Shown: positions 8,871 to 18,189 of the stretch, piece by piece
Position numbering within the stretch: position 1 is the first letter of the stretch
How the letters are laid out: each line of letters starts with the position of its first letter
Source: Actinomadura madurae
GTDB taxonomy: Bacteria > Actinomycetota > Actinomycetes > Streptosporangiales > Streptosporangiaceae
DNA: 64,000 nucleotides
Direction: 5' to 3'
NCBI RefSeq assembly: GCF_900115095.1
Contig: NZ_FOVH01000005.1
Location: forward strand, 1-64,000
Translations under genes and position numbers: made by a program
The notes under the pieces: model-generated
The model's input: the letters and a program-made list of their open reading frames with translations, nothing else
What the model was told of the DNA's origin: nothing
Databases searched by the model: none

Positions 8871-9764
8871 TCAGCGGTTCTTCATGATCTCCCGCATGAG
8901 GACGGCGGTCTCGCTCGGGGTCTTGCCGACGCGGACGCCGACCTTCTCCAGGGCCTCCTTCTTCGCCTGCGCGGTGCCGGCGGAGCCGGACACGATGGCG
9001 CCGGCGTGGCCCATGGTCTTGCCCTCGGGGGCGGTGAACCCGGCGACGTAGCCGACGACCGGCTTGGTCACGTTCTTCTCGATGTAGGCGGCGGCGCGCT
9101 CCTCGGCGTCGCCCCCGATCTCACCGATCATGACGATGCCGTCGGTGTCCGGGTCGTCCTGGAACGCCTGGAGGGCATCGACGTGGGTCGTCCCGATGAC
9201 GGGGTCGCCGCCGATGCCGACGCAGGTGGAGAAGCCGATGTCGCGCAGCTCGTACATCATCTGGTAGGTCAGCGTGCCCGACTTGGACACCAGGCCGATG
9301 CGGCCGGGGGTGGTGATGTCGGCCGGGATGATGCCCGCGTTGGACTTGCCGGGGGACGCGATGCCGGGGCAGTTCGGCCCGATGATCCGCGTCTTGTTGC
9401 CGGCCTTCTCGGCGTAGGCCCAGAAGTAGGCGGTGTCGTGCACCGGGATGCCCTCGGTGATGACGACGCAGAGCGGGATCTCGGCGTCGACCGCCTCGAC
9501 GACGGCGTCCTTGGTGAACTTCGGCGGGACGAACACGACGGAGACGTCCGCGCCGGTCTCGGCCATGGCCTCCTTGACGGTGCCGAACACCGGGAGGACG
9601 GTGCCGTCGAAGTCGACGGACTGGCCGGCCTTGCGGGCGTTCACGCCGCCGACGACCTGGGCGCCGGAGGCGAGCATCCGGCGGCCGTGCTTGGTGCCCT
9701 CGGAGCCCGTGATGCCCTGCACGATGATCTTGCTGTTCTCGGTGAGCCAGATCGCCATTGTCAT
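8871..9764 (-). CDS. sucD: Succinyl-CoA synthetase alpha subunit
   Basis: SucD is the alpha subunit of the TCA-cycle enzyme that converts succinyl-CoA to succinate with ATP or GTP formation. The CoA-binding domain starts at [20 protein letters not shown], and the phosphohistidine loop reads [13 protein letters not shown] near the C-terminus. The length of 297 residues is normal. The ATG at 9764 overlaps the sucC stop in an ATGA, favouring translational coupling; the next Met (9758) is an alternative. A hairpin terminator follows. It is the second gene of a two-gene operon with sucC. Confidence 0.95.
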   Translation of the reverse strand: MTMAIWLTENSKIIVQGITGSEGTKHGRRMLASGAQVVGGVNARKAGQSVDFDGTVLPVFGTVKEAMAETGADVSVVFVPPKFTKDAVVEAVDAEIPLCVVITEGIPVHDTAYFWAYAEKAGNKTRIIGPNCPGIASPGKSNAGIIPADITTPGRIGLVSKSGTLTYQMMYELRDIGFSTCVGIGGDPVIGTTHVDALQAFQDDPDTDGIVMIGEIGGDAEERAAAYIEKNVTKPVVGYVAGFTAPEGKTMGHAGAIVSGSAGTAQAKKEALEKVGVRVGKTPSETAVLMREIMKNR

Positions 9765-10942
9765 GCACCTGCCGCTGCGAGTTCGGCGGCGCGCTTGGCC
9801 GCGTCGTCCATGGTGTCGACCTGCTGGACGCCGGGCAGCGCCGCGTCGTTGAGGATCGTGCGCCCGAGCTCGGCGTTGTTGCCGTCCAGCCGGACGACGA
9901 GCGGGCGGTCGACGGCCTCGCCGCGGTCGGCCAGCAGCTTGTAGGCCGCGACGATGCCGTTGGCGACGGCGTCGCACGCGGTGATGCCGCCGAAGACGTT
10001 GACGAAGACGGACTTGACGTCGGTGTCGGACAGGACGATCTCCAGCCCGTTCGCCATCACCTCGGCGGACGCCCCGCCGCCGATGTCGAGGAAGTTCGCC
10101 GGCTTCTGCCTGTCGAACTGCTCGCCCGCGTAGGCGACCACGTCGAGGGTGGACATGACCAGGCCGGCGCCGTTGCCGATGATGCCGACGCTGCCGTCCA
10201 GCTTGACGTAGTTGAGGTCCTTGGCCTTGGCCGCGGCCTCCAGGGGGTCGGCCGCGGCCTTGTCCTCCAGCTCCTCGTGGTCGTCCTGGCGGAAGGCGGC
10301 GTTGTCGTCCAGGGAGACCTTGCCGTCGAGCGCCTTCACCTGGCCGTCGGCGGTGAGGATCATCGGGTTCACCTCGACGAGGGAGGCGTCCTCGTCGGTG
10401 AACACGGCCCACAGCCGCTCGATGAGCTCGGCGGCGCCCTCGACCGCCTCCTGCGGCAGCCGGCCCTGCTCGGCGATCTCGCGGGCCTTGGCCCGGTCGA
10501 CGCCGTCCAGCGGGGAGATCGGCACCATCGCCAGCCGGTCGTGCGGCACCTCCTCGATCTCCACGCCGCCCTCGACGGAGCAGATGGACAGGAAGGTGCG
10601 GTTCGCCCGGTCGAGCAGGAAGGAGAAGTAGTACTCCTGGGCGATCGCGCTGCCCTCCTCGATCAGGACCTTGTGGACCGTGTGGCCCTTGATGTCCATG
10701 CCGAGGATCCGGGTGGCGAGTTCCTGGGCCTCGTCGGCGGAGTCGGCCAGCTTCACGCCGCCGGCCTTGCCGCGGCCCCCGGTCTTCACCTGGGCCTTGA
10801 CGACGACCTTCGAGCTTCCCGCGGCGAACAGCTCCGCCGCGATGGCCCGGGCTTCCTGGGGAGTATGGGCGACCTTGCCGGTGGGCACCGGTACCCCGTA
10901 CTCGGCGAAGAGTTCCTTCGCCTGATGTTCGAACAGGTCCAC
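9761..10942 (-). CDS. sucC: Succinyl-CoA synthetase beta subunit
   Basis: SucC supplies the ATP-grasp domain and the succinate site of succinyl-CoA synthetase. It begins with the family start [20 protein letters not shown] and contains [27 protein letters not shown] and the second-domain signature [18 protein letters not shown]. The length of 393 residues is normal. It is the first gene of the sucC-sucD operon. The gap upstream holds no other gene, so its promoter should lie in 10943-11245. Confidence 0.95.
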   Translation of the reverse strand: MDLFEHQAKELFAEYGVPVPTGKVAHTPQEARAIAAELFAAGSSKVVVKAQVKTGGRGKAGGVKLADSADEAQELATRILGMDIKGHTVHKVLIEEGSAIAQEYYFSFLLDRANRTFLSICSVEGGVEIEEVPHDRLAMVPISPLDGVDRAKAREIAEQGRLPQEAVEGAAELIERLWAVFTDEDASLVEVNPMILTADGQVKALDGKVSLDDNAAFRQDDHEELEDKAAADPLEAAAKAKDLNYVKLDGSVGIIGNGAGLVMSTLDVVAYAGEQFDRQKPANFLDIGGGASAEVMANGLEIVLSDTDVKSVFVNVFGGITACDAVANGIVAAYKLLADRGEAVDRPLVVRLDGNNAELGRTILNDAALPGVQQVDTMDDAAKRAAELAAAGA

Positions 10943-11245
10943 GAGGCGTCCTTTTTACGGATCGACAGCCAAATGTGACCACACGAGTGGGGGTTACACG
11001 GGTGTCCGTGCGGCCGGCACTCTGCGGTCCGCTCCGTCGATGCAGCCTAGTCAACCAGTCTTCGTGGTGATGCCGCCGGGTCCATATGTCACCGAGAGTT
11101 CCCTCCCGCGGCGAGTACCGCGGGGCGTCAGGTGTGCTCATCCTCAAGGGAGGGCACGAGTGGCACGTGAGGAGGATGAACCAATTGACGTAGTTTGATG
11201 TACTTATTTCGGCCGGGCGGCTGATGCGGCAAAGGGGGCGAACGC
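10943..11245. promoter_or_regulatory. Divergent region between sucC and the GH15-like gene
   Basis: A 303-base non-coding gap. It must hold the minus-strand sucC promoter and the plus-strand promoter of the GH15-like gene. A TTGACG hexamer at about 11186 lies on the plus strand within a locally AT-rich run, but no -10 at a normal distance could be picked. AAGGGGG before 11246 serves as ribosome binding site. No repeat or small gene was recognised. Confidence 0.4.
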
Positions 11246-12754
11246 ATGGCGATGGCGGAAGAACGGGACACATCCCTCGCCGCACCCGTTCCCGCCACCC
11301 CGGTCCTGCCGGTCCCGCCGCCCCCGCGCCGCGGGCCCGCCCGGCGGCGGCCCGCCTCGCGCCGGCGGTCGCGCGTCCGCACGGTCCGCCGCACGGCGGC
11401 GATGCTCGTCGTGGCCGCGCTCGTCGCGACCGGCGGCGTCACCGTCCCCGAGCCGCCGGGGCCGGGCTGGGCGAGCCCGGGGCTCGTCGGCGGCGGCGGA
11501 TGGCCCTTCGCCGGCGTCCCGCTCCCGCCCGACCAGGCCGACGGGGCGTCCTACCTGCCGGACAGCTCGGTGATCAAGCTCGCGGACGGGCGGATCCGGC
11601 TCATCCCGTCCGGCGGCGACACCCCGGTCACCGTGGGGGCGTCCGATCCGCGGGTGGCACGGGCCGTCCGGTCCGACAGCGCGTGGCTGGCCCAGGGAAC
11701 GATCCCCGGCGGGCCGGACGGGAGCCACCGCGACATGGCGGCCCGCGCGCTCCTCGACCTGCGCCTCCTCACCCGCCCGAACGGGGCGTCCCTCGCGTCC
11801 TGGTACTCCAAGTGGCGGTACTGCTGGCCCCGCGACTCCGCGTTCACCGTCGCCGCGTTCACGGTGACGGGGCACACGTCCGAGGCGCGCCGCGTGCTGC
11901 GCTTCCTCGCCCGCGCCCAGAACGAGAACGGCATGTGGGCCGCGCGCTACAACGCCGACGGGACGGCGGTCGCGGACGGCCGCGCGCCGCAGCTCGACTC
12001 GCTCGGCTGGGTGCTGTGGGCCGCCTGGTTCTACCGCGTCCAGAGCAGGGACGCCGACGAGCTGCCCGCACTCTGGCCGATGGTGCAGCGCGCCGCCGAC
12101 CATCTGGCGCGCTCGCTGGACGCCGAGGGGCTGCCGCCCGCGTCGTCCGACTACTGGGAACGCGACCACCGCCGCGAGCAGGACCCGCGGCGCCCCACGC
12201 TCGGCGTCGTCGGGCCCGCGCTGGCCGGGCTGCGCGCGGCCGCCGACCTCGCGGGGATGCGCGGCGAGGGCGGCAAGGCCGCCGAGTGGCGGCACGCGGC
12301 GCGGCGGGTGTCGGACGCGGTGGACCGGCAGTTCGCGCCCTACGGATACCCGCGCTCGCCCATCCCCGGCGGGCTGATGGACACCTCGGTGACCTTCCTC
12401 GCGCCCCCCTTCGCGCATCCCGACCCGGGCGTGACCGTCGCGATCGGGGACGCCGCGCGCAAGCAGGCGCTGCCGAACGGGGGCGTCCTGCCGGGCGAGC
12501 GCTGGTCCGGCGACCCGGACGTCGCCTGGACGCCGGAGACGGCGCTGTTCGGGCTGAACGCCGCCGCCTCGGGGCGGACCGGCGACGCGCTGAGCCGCCT
12601 CGCCTGGCTGTCCGCGCACCGCACGTCGCTGGGCGTCCTGCCGGAGAAGGTCGGCGTGACCGGCAAGCCGGCCGGTCCGGCGCCGCTCGGCTGGACGGCG
12701 TCGCTCGTCCTGCTCAGCCTGTCGGCGCTGGAGCGCCCGCTCCCCATCCCCTAG
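11246..12754 (+). CDS. Membrane-anchored GH15-like (glucoamylase-fold) protein
   Basis: This 502-residue protein has a Pro/Arg-rich cytosolic start, one hydrophobic segment (about residues 50-66, [17 protein letters not shown]) and an extracytoplasmic region. That region carries a GH15-type (alpha/alpha)6 signature: [17 protein letters not shown] with the Trp-Pro-Arg-Asp core, then [15 protein letters not shown], and late [16 protein letters not shown] with a candidate catalytic Glu. The natural substrate is not clear; glucoamylase, trehalase and dextran-dextrinase activities all occur in the family. A second ATG (11252) could also be used. It is convergent with the GNAT gene, 10 bases apart. 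Confidence 0.75.
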   Translation: MAMAEERDTSLAAPVPATPVLPVPPPPRRGPARRRPASRRRSRVRTVRRTAAMLVVAALVATGGVTVPEPPGPGWASPGLVGGGGWPFAGVPLPPDQADGASYLPDSSVIKLADGRIRLIPSGGDTPVTVGASDPRVARAVRSDSAWLAQGTIPGGPDGSHRDMAARALLDLRLLTRPNGASLASWYSKWRYCWPRDSAFTVAAFTVTGHTSEARRVLRFLARAQNENGMWAARYNADGTAVADGRAPQLDSLGWVLWAAWFYRVQSRDADELPALWPMVQRAADHLARSLDAEGLPPASSDYWERDHRREQDPRRPTLGVVGPALAGLRAAADLAGMRGEGGKAAEWRHAARRVSDAVDRQFAPYGYPRSPIPGGLMDTSVTFLAPPFAHPDPGVTVAIGDAARKQALPNGGVLPGERWSGDPDVAWTPETALFGLNAAASGRTGDALSRLAWLSAHRTSLGVLPEKVGVTGKPAGPAPLGWTASLVLLSLSALERPLPIP

Positions 12755-12764
12755 CCGCGCCCGG

Positions 12765-13307
12765 TCAGCCCGCCCACTCCTCGGCGAGGACGGCCCACAC
12801 CTGGACGTCGCGGCGCTCGCCGTCCAGCACGAACGCCTGCCGGTGGACGCCCTCGCAGGTCATGCCCAGCCGCTTCGCCACCGCGGCGCTCGCGGTGTTG
12901 CGCGGGTCGCAGAGCCACTCGACGCGGTGCATCCCCCGCGTGCCGACCGCCCAGTCGATCATGACGCGGACGGCCTCGGTGATCAGGCCGCGGCCCCGCG
13001 CCTCCGCCGCGAGCCAGACACCGGCCTCGCAGACGCCCTGCGCGGCGTCGAACGTCCGGAAGACCGTCCCGCCCTGGAGGACGCCGTCCACCCAGATGCC
13101 GTACATGCGGCCCGTGTCCTCGGCCTGCCTGTCGGCGTAGGACTGGAGCACCTTCCGGGCCGACTCCTCGTCCACCACCGTCCGCGCCCACGGGATGTAC
13201 TGCTCGATGTCCGCGCGGACCCTGTCCGCGTGCGCGGCGAACTCGGCGGCCTGCCAGGGCTCGAACGGGCGCAGTTCGGCACCGTCGGCGAGCGTGCGGG
13301 CGAACAT
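12765..13307 (-). CDS. GNAT-family N-acetyltransferase (RimJ/RimL-like)
   Basis: A 180-residue single-domain acetyltransferase. It shows the RimL-like start GAELRPFEPWQAAEFAAHAD, the acetyl-CoA loop LAAEARGRGLITEAVRVMID and the late DPRNTASAAVAKRLGMTCEG motif. It probably acetylates an N-terminal amine or small molecule. It diverges from a TetR regulator across 50 bases that contain a long dyad, so it is the most likely target of that regulator. The start at 13307 (MFARTLADG) has GGAGGCCCCC upstream. It is not a close copy of the GNAT protein at 3002. Confidence 0.85.
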   Translation of the reverse strand: MFARTLADGAELRPFEPWQAAEFAAHADRVRADIEQYIPWARTVVDEESARKVLQSYADRQAEDTGRMYGIWVDGVLQGGTVFRTFDAAQGVCEAGVWLAAEARGRGLITEAVRVMIDWAVGTRGMHRVEWLCDPRNTASAAVAKRLGMTCEGVHRQAFVLDGERRDVQVWAVLAEEWAG

Positions 13308-13322
13308 GGGGGCCTCCAGGGG

Positions 13323-13348
13323 GTACGTGCCAAACGTTTGTTATGTAC
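13323..13348. promoter_or_regulatory. TetR operator dyad
   Basis: A fully symmetric 26-base dyad, GTAC-N4-CAAACGTTTG-N4-GTAC, lies between the divergent GNAT and TetR genes. It is the probable operator of the TetR protein and covers the plus-strand promoter. Confidence 0.65.
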
Positions 13349-13357
13349 TCTACGGGA

Positions 13358-13951
13358 ATGCCCGCCCGAGGTGACCACGACGCCCGCCGCCGGGACGTGT
13401 CCGAGGCCGTCTGGCGCGTCCTCGCCGCCCGCGGCTTCGGCGGCCTGACCCTGCGCGCCGTCGCCGCCGAGATGGGCGCCTCGACGGGCCTGCTCACGCA
13501 CTACTTCCCGAACAAGAGGGCCCTGGTCGCGCACGCCCTCGACCTCGCCGACGAACGCACCGCGAACCGTCCCCTCCGCGAGGCCCCGCCCGGCCTGCGC
13601 TCCCTGCGCGCCGCCCTGCTCGACGTCCTGCCGCTCACCCCCGCGGCGGCGGACATGAACCGGATCTGGGTCGGCTCGTGGGACGTCGCCCTCGCCGACC
13701 CCGGCCTCGGCGAACGCCAGCGGCTCCGCTACCGGAACTGGCGCGCCCGGCTCCGCCCGCACGCGGCCGCCGCGGCCGCCCGGGGCGAGCTGCCCGCCTC
13801 GGCCGACGTGGACGCCGTCGTCGCGGCGGCCGCCGCGTTCGCGCACGGCCTGGTCGTCCACGCCCTCCTGGACCCCGGCGCGTACCCCCCGGACCGCCAG
13901 ACCGCGATGCTGGACGTCTTCCTCGCGTCCCTCGCCCGGCCGGGCCCATAA
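13358..13951 (+). CDS. TetR-family transcriptional regulator
   Basis: This 197-residue regulator has an N-terminal helix-turn-helix (about residues 10-55): VSEAVWRVLAARGFGG, then LRAVAAEMGASTGLLTHYFPNK with the typical TLLxHYFPNK recognition helix. The C-terminal ligand-binding half is helical and Ala-rich with no clue to the inducer. An alternative start 15 bases upstream (13343) lies inside the operator, so MPARGDHD is preferred. It diverges from the GNAT gene and probably represses it and itself. The small PH-like membrane gene follows directly. Confidence 0.85.
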   Translation: MPARGDHDARRRDVSEAVWRVLAARGFGGLTLRAVAAEMGASTGLLTHYFPNKRALVAHALDLADERTANRPLREAPPGLRSLRAALLDVLPLTPAAADMNRIWVGSWDVALADPGLGERQRLRYRNWRARLRPHAAAAAARGELPASADVDAVVAAAAAFAHGLVVHALLDPGAYPPDRQTAMLDVFLASLARPGP

Positions 13952-13952
13952 T
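13947..13952 (+). promoter_or_regulatory. -10 element of a leaderless gene
   Basis: CATAAT ends 6 bases before the ATG at 13959 and overlaps the stop codon of the TetR gene. The spacing fits transcription starting at the A of the ATG. Confidence 0.45.
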
Positions 13953-13958
13953 GCCCCG

Positions 13959-14447
13959 ATGATCGAATCGCGCACGCTGCGCTGCCCCCGCCATCTCGGC
14001 ATGTTCCTCGCCGGAGCCGCCGTCGCCGCGCTCTTCGGCGTCGTGGCGATCGACAAGGCCCGCGGCGGCGCCGGCCTCCCGGCCTATGCCGCCGGAGCCG
14101 TGTGCTTCCTCCTCGCGCTCGGGGCCCTCCCGATGCTGCGCACGCGCATGATCCTCCGCAGCGACGCCCTCACCCTGGTCTGGGGCTACGGCCGCCACCG
14201 CCTCGCCTGGACGGACATCGTCGAGATCTCCGCGGACGCCCACCACGGCGCCTGGATGCTCCACGTGCGGACCGAGGACCACGAGCGCGTGGCGGCCTTC
14301 TTCCCCGTCCGCCTGGCGGGGATGAAGGTGGACCAGGGCACCCACCTGCAGGAGCCCTCCGGCGACACCCCCTACGGGCTCTACAAGCTCCACGCCGAGC
14401 TCTGGGAGGAATGGCGGCGCCACGTCCCCGCCCCCGCGCCCGGCTGA
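13959..14447 (+). CDS. Small membrane protein with PH-like domain
   Basis: The 162-residue protein has two membrane spans at about residues 15-30 and 42-60. They are followed by a cytosolic domain with the bacterial PH-like pattern (ILRSDALTLVWGYGRHRLAWTDI). The family is widespread in actinobacteria and has no fixed function. It is 7 bases downstream of the TetR stop, yet a CATAAT box before the ATG suggests its own leaderless promoter. The tail is Trp/Arg-rich (ELWEEWRRHVP). The domain call is by pattern only. Confidence 0.6.
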   Translation: MIESRTLRCPRHLGMFLAGAAVAALFGVVAIDKARGGAGLPAYAAGAVCFLLALGALPMLRTRMILRSDALTLVWGYGRHRLAWTDIVEISADAHHGAWMLHVRTEDHERVAAFFPVRLAGMKVDQGTHLQEPSGDTPYGLYKLHAELWEEWRRHVPAPAPG

Positions 14448-14491
14448 GGCCCGCCCGGTGGAGCGATCCGCCGCTGGGCCATCCTGGTGCC

Positions 14492-14992
14492 ATGACGATC
14501 AGCACGCGCCCCCTCGGTGACGACTTCGGCTCCCCCATCGACGACCGCTACTTCGAGGACTACACCGCCGGCGCCGTCTACGAGTACGGCCACGTCACCC
14601 TGGACGAGGCGGAGATCATCGAGTTCGCCCGCCGGTTCGACCCGCAGCCCATCCACGTCGACCCGGACTTCGCCGCGTCCGGCCCCTTCAAGGGGATCAT
14701 CGCGAGCGGCTGGCACAGCGGCTCGATCATGATGCGGCTGTTCGCCGACCACTTCCTGTCCCGCGTCGCGAGCCTCGCCTCCCCCGGCGTGGACGAGCTG
14801 CGCTGGCCCGCGCCGGTCCGTCCCGGCGACTCGCTGCGCCTCCGCGTGGCCGTGCTGGAGGCGCGCCCGTCCCGCTCCAAGCCGGACCGCGGCATCGTCC
14901 GCACCCGGGCCGAACTCCTCAACCAGGACGACCAGGTCGTCCTGCACACCCTCCCGATGAACCTGCTGCGCCGCCGCGACGCCGGCTCATGA
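14492..14992 (+). CDS. MaoC-family hydratase/dehydratase
   Basis: This 166-residue hot-dog-fold protein of the MaoC type has the catalytic segment FARRFDPQPIHVDPDFA (Asp and His of the D-x4-H pair) and the following FKGIIASGWHSGSIMMRL. Such enzymes hydrate enoyl-CoA thioesters; the natural acyl chain cannot be told. The N-terminus DDRYFEDYTAGAVYEYG is typical of stand-alone family members. The ATG at 14492 has no ribosome binding site, so the transcript may be leaderless. It is convergent with the MFS gene. Confidence 0.85.
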   Translation: MTISTRPLGDDFGSPIDDRYFEDYTAGAVYEYGHVTLDEAEIIEFARRFDPQPIHVDPDFAASGPFKGIIASGWHSGSIMMRLFADHFLSRVASLASPGVDELRWPAPVRPGDSLRLRVAVLEARPSRSKPDRGIVRTRAELLNQDDQVVLHTLPMNLLRRRDAGS

Positions 14993-15011
14993 GACACGCC
15001 CTGGGCGCGGG

Positions 15012-16211
15012 TCACCGTCCCGGCGCCACGTCCTCCGCCGCCCGCGGCGCGGGCGCGGCGGGCGCCGGGAGGGCGGGTTCGGGGAGGGTGCGGATCAGCA
15101 GCCAGGCCAGGGCGGGCATCGCGATGAGCGGGGTCAGCGCCGTCCGCAGGGACGTCGCGTCCGCGACGCTCCCGAGGACCGGGCCGGCGAGCCCGCCGAT
15201 ACTGACGGTCAGCCCGAGCGTGACGCCGCTCGCGGTCCCGACCCGGGTGGGCAGGTAGTCCTGGCCGAGGGTGACCTGGAGGGAGAACGGGATGTAGAGC
15301 CCGGCCGAGGTCAGGGCGATGAACAGGTAGATCGCCGGGCCGGGGACGAACACGATGCCCGCGACGGCGACGGCCGTCACGAGGTACGACCTGCGCACGG
15401 CGGTGACCCGGTCCCAGCGGGCGGCCAGGGAGCCGCCCAGCACGGTGCCCACCGCGCCGCCGAGGTACAGCACGAACAGGGCCGCGGTGCCCGCGGCCAT
15501 GCCGCCTCCCGTGCGCTGCCGCGCGTAGAACGAGATGAACGTGGCCATCCCCATGAACACGACGGATCGGCAGACCACGGCCAGCGACAGCTTCACGAAA
15601 GATCTCCTGTCGTCCACGCCTTGCTCGGCGGAGGGGCCGGAGCCACCGGGCGTGCTCGTCTCCAGCGCGCGCAGGACGGGCAGGCACAGGACGCTGCCGA
15701 CGAGGGCCGGGACGGCGAGGAACGGTGTGAACCGCAGGTCGTGCGGGGCGATCACGGCGGCGACCAGGAGCGGGGCCAGCGCGAATCCGACGTTGCCGCC
15801 GACCGAGAACCAGCTCATCGCCGTGTGGCTCGCCCCGCCGGCCTTGCGGGCGACCCGGGCCGACTCGGGGTGGTACGCGGCGACCCCGACCCCGGAGACC
15901 GCCACGAACACCAGCGTGAGCGCGTAGTCGCCGCCGAGACCGCTCAGCGCGATCCCGGCCCCGCCGAGGAACGTGCTCAGGGGCAGCAGCCAGGGCATCG
16001 GCCACCGGTCGGTGAGCGCGCCGAACAGGGGCTGCGCCACCGACGAGAGCAGCGACGCGGCGAGGACGATCCCGGAGGCGGCGGCGTAGGTGTAGTGGCG
16101 CTCGGCGACGAAGAACGGGACGAGCGCCGTCACGGACCCCTGGTAGACGTCCACGCAGGCGTGCCCGGCCGACAGGAGGAGGACCTGCTTTCGCGATGAC
16201 ACGCCGTTCAT
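15012..16211 (-). CDS. MFS transporter, fosmidomycin-resistance (Fsr)-like
   Basis: This 399-residue protein with about 12 membrane spans belongs to the major facilitator superfamily. The first span carries SAGHACVDVYQGSVTALVPFF, a pattern seen in Fsr-like exporters, and the A-like loop FGALTDRWPMPWLL follows. Further marks are AAYHPESARVAR and MSWFSVGGNVGFALAPLL. It is probably a drug or metabolite exporter. The start is taken at MNGVSSRKQ; the frame is open further upstream over the divergent AraC gene but that part is not protein-like. It diverges from the AraC regulator across 46 bases and is its likely target. Confidence 0.85.
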   Translation of the reverse strand: MNGVSSRKQVLLLSAGHACVDVYQGSVTALVPFFVAERHYTYAAASGIVLAASLLSSVAQPLFGALTDRWPMPWLLPLSTFLGGAGIALSGLGGDYALTLVFVAVSGVGVAAYHPESARVARKAGGASHTAMSWFSVGGNVGFALAPLLVAAVIAPHDLRFTPFLAVPALVGSVLCLPVLRALETSTPGGSGPSAEQGVDDRRSFVKLSLAVVCRSVVFMGMATFISFYARQRTGGGMAAGTAALFVLYLGGAVGTVLGGSLAARWDRVTAVRRSYLVTAVAVAGIVFVPGPAIYLFIALTSAGLYIPFSLQVTLGQDYLPTRVGTASGVTLGLTVSIGGLAGPVLGSVADATSLRTALTPLIAMPALAWLLIRTLPEPALPAPAAPAPRAAEDVAPGR

Positions 16212-16257
16212 GCTCGCGCCGGGACGAAATGTCGGGCTTCCGATAATCTGCCAACCG

Positions 16258-17019
16258 ATGCAGGAAATCCGCCACCAGCCGGCCGCCCCCACCCGCACCC
16301 GCTGGCTGGCCCCGGGGGCCGAGATCGACGCCCACCGGCACGACGACCACCACATCGCCTATGCCGGACGGGGCGTCGTGTCCGTCACCACCGACGCCGG
16401 GACGTGGGTGGCGCCCGCCAACCGCGCCATCTGGATCCCCGCCGGCGCCGCGCACGCCCACCAGGCCCACGGCGAGGTCGAGCTGCACCTGGTCGGCCTC
16501 CCCGCCACCGACAACCCCCTCCGCCTGGACGAGCCGTCCGTGCTCACCGTGGGCCCGCTGCTGCGGGAGCTGATCCTCGCCTACACCCGCGAGCCCGACC
16601 GCGCCGGCGACCCCGCGCGCGCACGGCTTCGCGCGGTGCTGCTCGACCGGCTGCGCACGTCGGCGCAGCAGCCCCTGCACCTGCCCGCTCCCACCGTCCC
16701 GCAGCTCACGGCGCTGTGCGGCATCCTGCACGCCGACCCCGCCGACAGGCGCACCCTGGCGGAGCTGGGGCGGGAGGTCGGCGCGAGCGACCGCACGCTG
16801 TCCCGGCTCTTCAGGGCCGACCTCGGCATGACGTTCCCGCAGTGGCGCACCCAGCTGCGCCTCCACCACGCGCTGGTCCTGCTCGCCGAGAACACGCCCG
16901 TGACCGCCGTGGCCCACCAGTGCGGCTGGTCGTCGGCCAGCGCGTTCATCGACGTCTTCCGCCGGGCCTTCGGGCACACCCCGGGCGCGCACGGGGCACC
17001 GGACGGCGCCGGCCCGTGA
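16258..17019 (+). CDS. AraC-family regulator with cupin sensor domain
   Basis: The 253-residue regulator has an N-terminal cupin (about residues 15-90; DAHRHDDHHIAYAGRGVVSV and WIPAGAAHAHQ with several His that could bind metal). Its C-terminal pair of helix-turn-helix motifs contains LAELGREVGASDRTLSRLFR and VTAVAHQCGWSSASAFIDVF, ending with the AraC signature FRRAFGHTPG. It is divergent from the Fsr-like MFS gene and probably controls it. The ATG at 16258 is preferred; an upstream ATG at 16210 would overlap the MFS start. Confidence 0.9.
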   Translation: MQEIRHQPAAPTRTRWLAPGAEIDAHRHDDHHIAYAGRGVVSVTTDAGTWVAPANRAIWIPAGAAHAHQAHGEVELHLVGLPATDNPLRLDEPSVLTVGPLLRELILAYTREPDRAGDPARARLRAVLLDRLRTSAQQPLHLPAPTVPQLTALCGILHADPADRRTLAELGREVGASDRTLSRLFRADLGMTFPQWRTQLRLHHALVLLAENTPVTAVAHQCGWSSASAFIDVFRRAFGHTPGAHGAPDGAGP

Positions 17020-17030
17020 CCGTCCGCCCG

Positions 17031-18050
17031 TCAGTGCTCGGCGGGCTGTTCCTCGCGGGTCTCCCTCTGGCGGCGCTTGCGGAGAGCGCCCGGCTTGGCC
17101 TTCTCCTCCGGGTGGTGCCGGACGCGAACCAGGCTGGCCCCGGTCGTGACCAGCAGGATCACCAGGATGGTGCCGAGCGAGAGCGGCGTCGGTATCTCGG
17201 GAACCGACGTGGTGACGTCCTCGTGCAGGAACTGCATGATCAGCTTCACGCCGATGAACGCGAGGATGACCGACAGGCCGATCGACAGGTAGACCAGGCG
17301 TTCCAGCAGGCCCTCGATGAGGAAGTAGAGGGCGCGCAGGCCGAGCAGGGCGAACGCGTTCGCGGTGAAGACGAGGAACGGCTCCTTCGTCACGCCGAAG
17401 ACGGCCGGGATGGAGTCCAGCGCGAAGAGGATGTCGGTGCTGCCGATGGCGATGAACACCAGGAGCAGCGGTGTCATGACGCGCTGCCCGTCCTCGTGGG
17501 CCAGCATCCGCCCGCCGTGGAAGTCCTGGCTCACCGGGAGGATCTTGCGCGCCCGGCGGACGAGGAAGGTGTCCTCCACGTCGGGCTCCTCGTTGCGGTG
17601 CCGGATCAGCTGCACGGCCGTCCAGATGAGGATCAGCCCGAACAGCAGGAAGGTGAAGGAGAACAGGCTGATCGCGGCGGCGCCGACCGCGATGAGGACG
17701 GCCCGCAGGACGAGCGCGGCGGCGATCCCGAACAGCAGCGCCTTCTGCTGGAACTCCTGGGGCACCGCGAACCGCGCCATGATGATCACGAAGACGAAGA
17801 GGTTGTCGACCGACAGGCTCTTCTCGACGATCCAGCCGGAGAAGTACTCGGTGCCCGCCGTCGACCCGCCGAGGACCCACACGGCGAGGCCGAACAGCAG
17901 CGCGGCGGCGATGTAGAACACCGACCAGAAGGTGGCCTCGCGGATCCCGACCGCGTGCGGCCGCCGGACCGCGACCAGCAGGTCGAAGACGAACAGCATG
18001 GTGATCAGCGCGATCGTCGCGACCCAGGCCCATGCGGGTATGTCGACCAT
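17031..18050 (-). CDS. TerC/Alx-family membrane protein
   Basis: The 339-residue protein has about nine membrane spans. It contains the conserved acidic membrane motifs VEKSLSVDNLFVFVIIM and GSTDILFALDSIPAVFGVTKEPF, which mark the TerC family. Members export Mn(II) or support metalation of secreted proteins, and some confer tellurite resistance; which of these applies here is unknown. The C-terminus is basic (LRKRRQRETREEQ). Start MVDIPAWAWVA is the natural first Met. It is convergent with the AraC gene, with only 11 bases between the stops. Confidence 0.9.
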   Translation of the reverse strand: MVDIPAWAWVATIALITMLFVFDLLVAVRRPHAVGIREATFWSVFYIAAALLFGLAVWVLGGSTAGTEYFSGWIVEKSLSVDNLFVFVIIMARFAVPQEFQQKALLFGIAAALVLRAVLIAVGAAAISLFSFTFLLFGLILIWTAVQLIRHRNEEPDVEDTFLVRRARKILPVSQDFHGGRMLAHEDGQRVMTPLLLVFIAIGSTDILFALDSIPAVFGVTKEPFLVFTANAFALLGLRALYFLIEGLLERLVYLSIGLSVILAFIGVKLIMQFLHEDVTTSVPEIPTPLSLGTILVILLVTTGASLVRVRHHPEEKAKPGALRKRRQRETREEQPAEH

Positions 18051-18189
18051 CCGGGGGCTCCCACGTCGGAACGAGTGTCGGCTGATCTATATCCGTTCTG
18101 GGCGCCGTCATCCGCACTCAGGCTCACTCAGGCGAATCTGAGTATTCGCGCCCATGCGGCGGCACCCCGCCCGCGGCGAGGCTGCGGGC

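Noticed and set aside
14578..18117. Long minus-strand open frame across the MFS, AraC and TerC genes
   Set aside because: It is antisense or out of frame to several clear genes and has the Arg/Pro/Ala-rich composition of shadow frames in GC-rich DNA.
17031..18189. Mn riboswitch (yybP-ykoY type) upstream of the TerC gene
   Set aside because: The upstream gap is short, and the two conserved loop sequences of that riboswitch could not be found.
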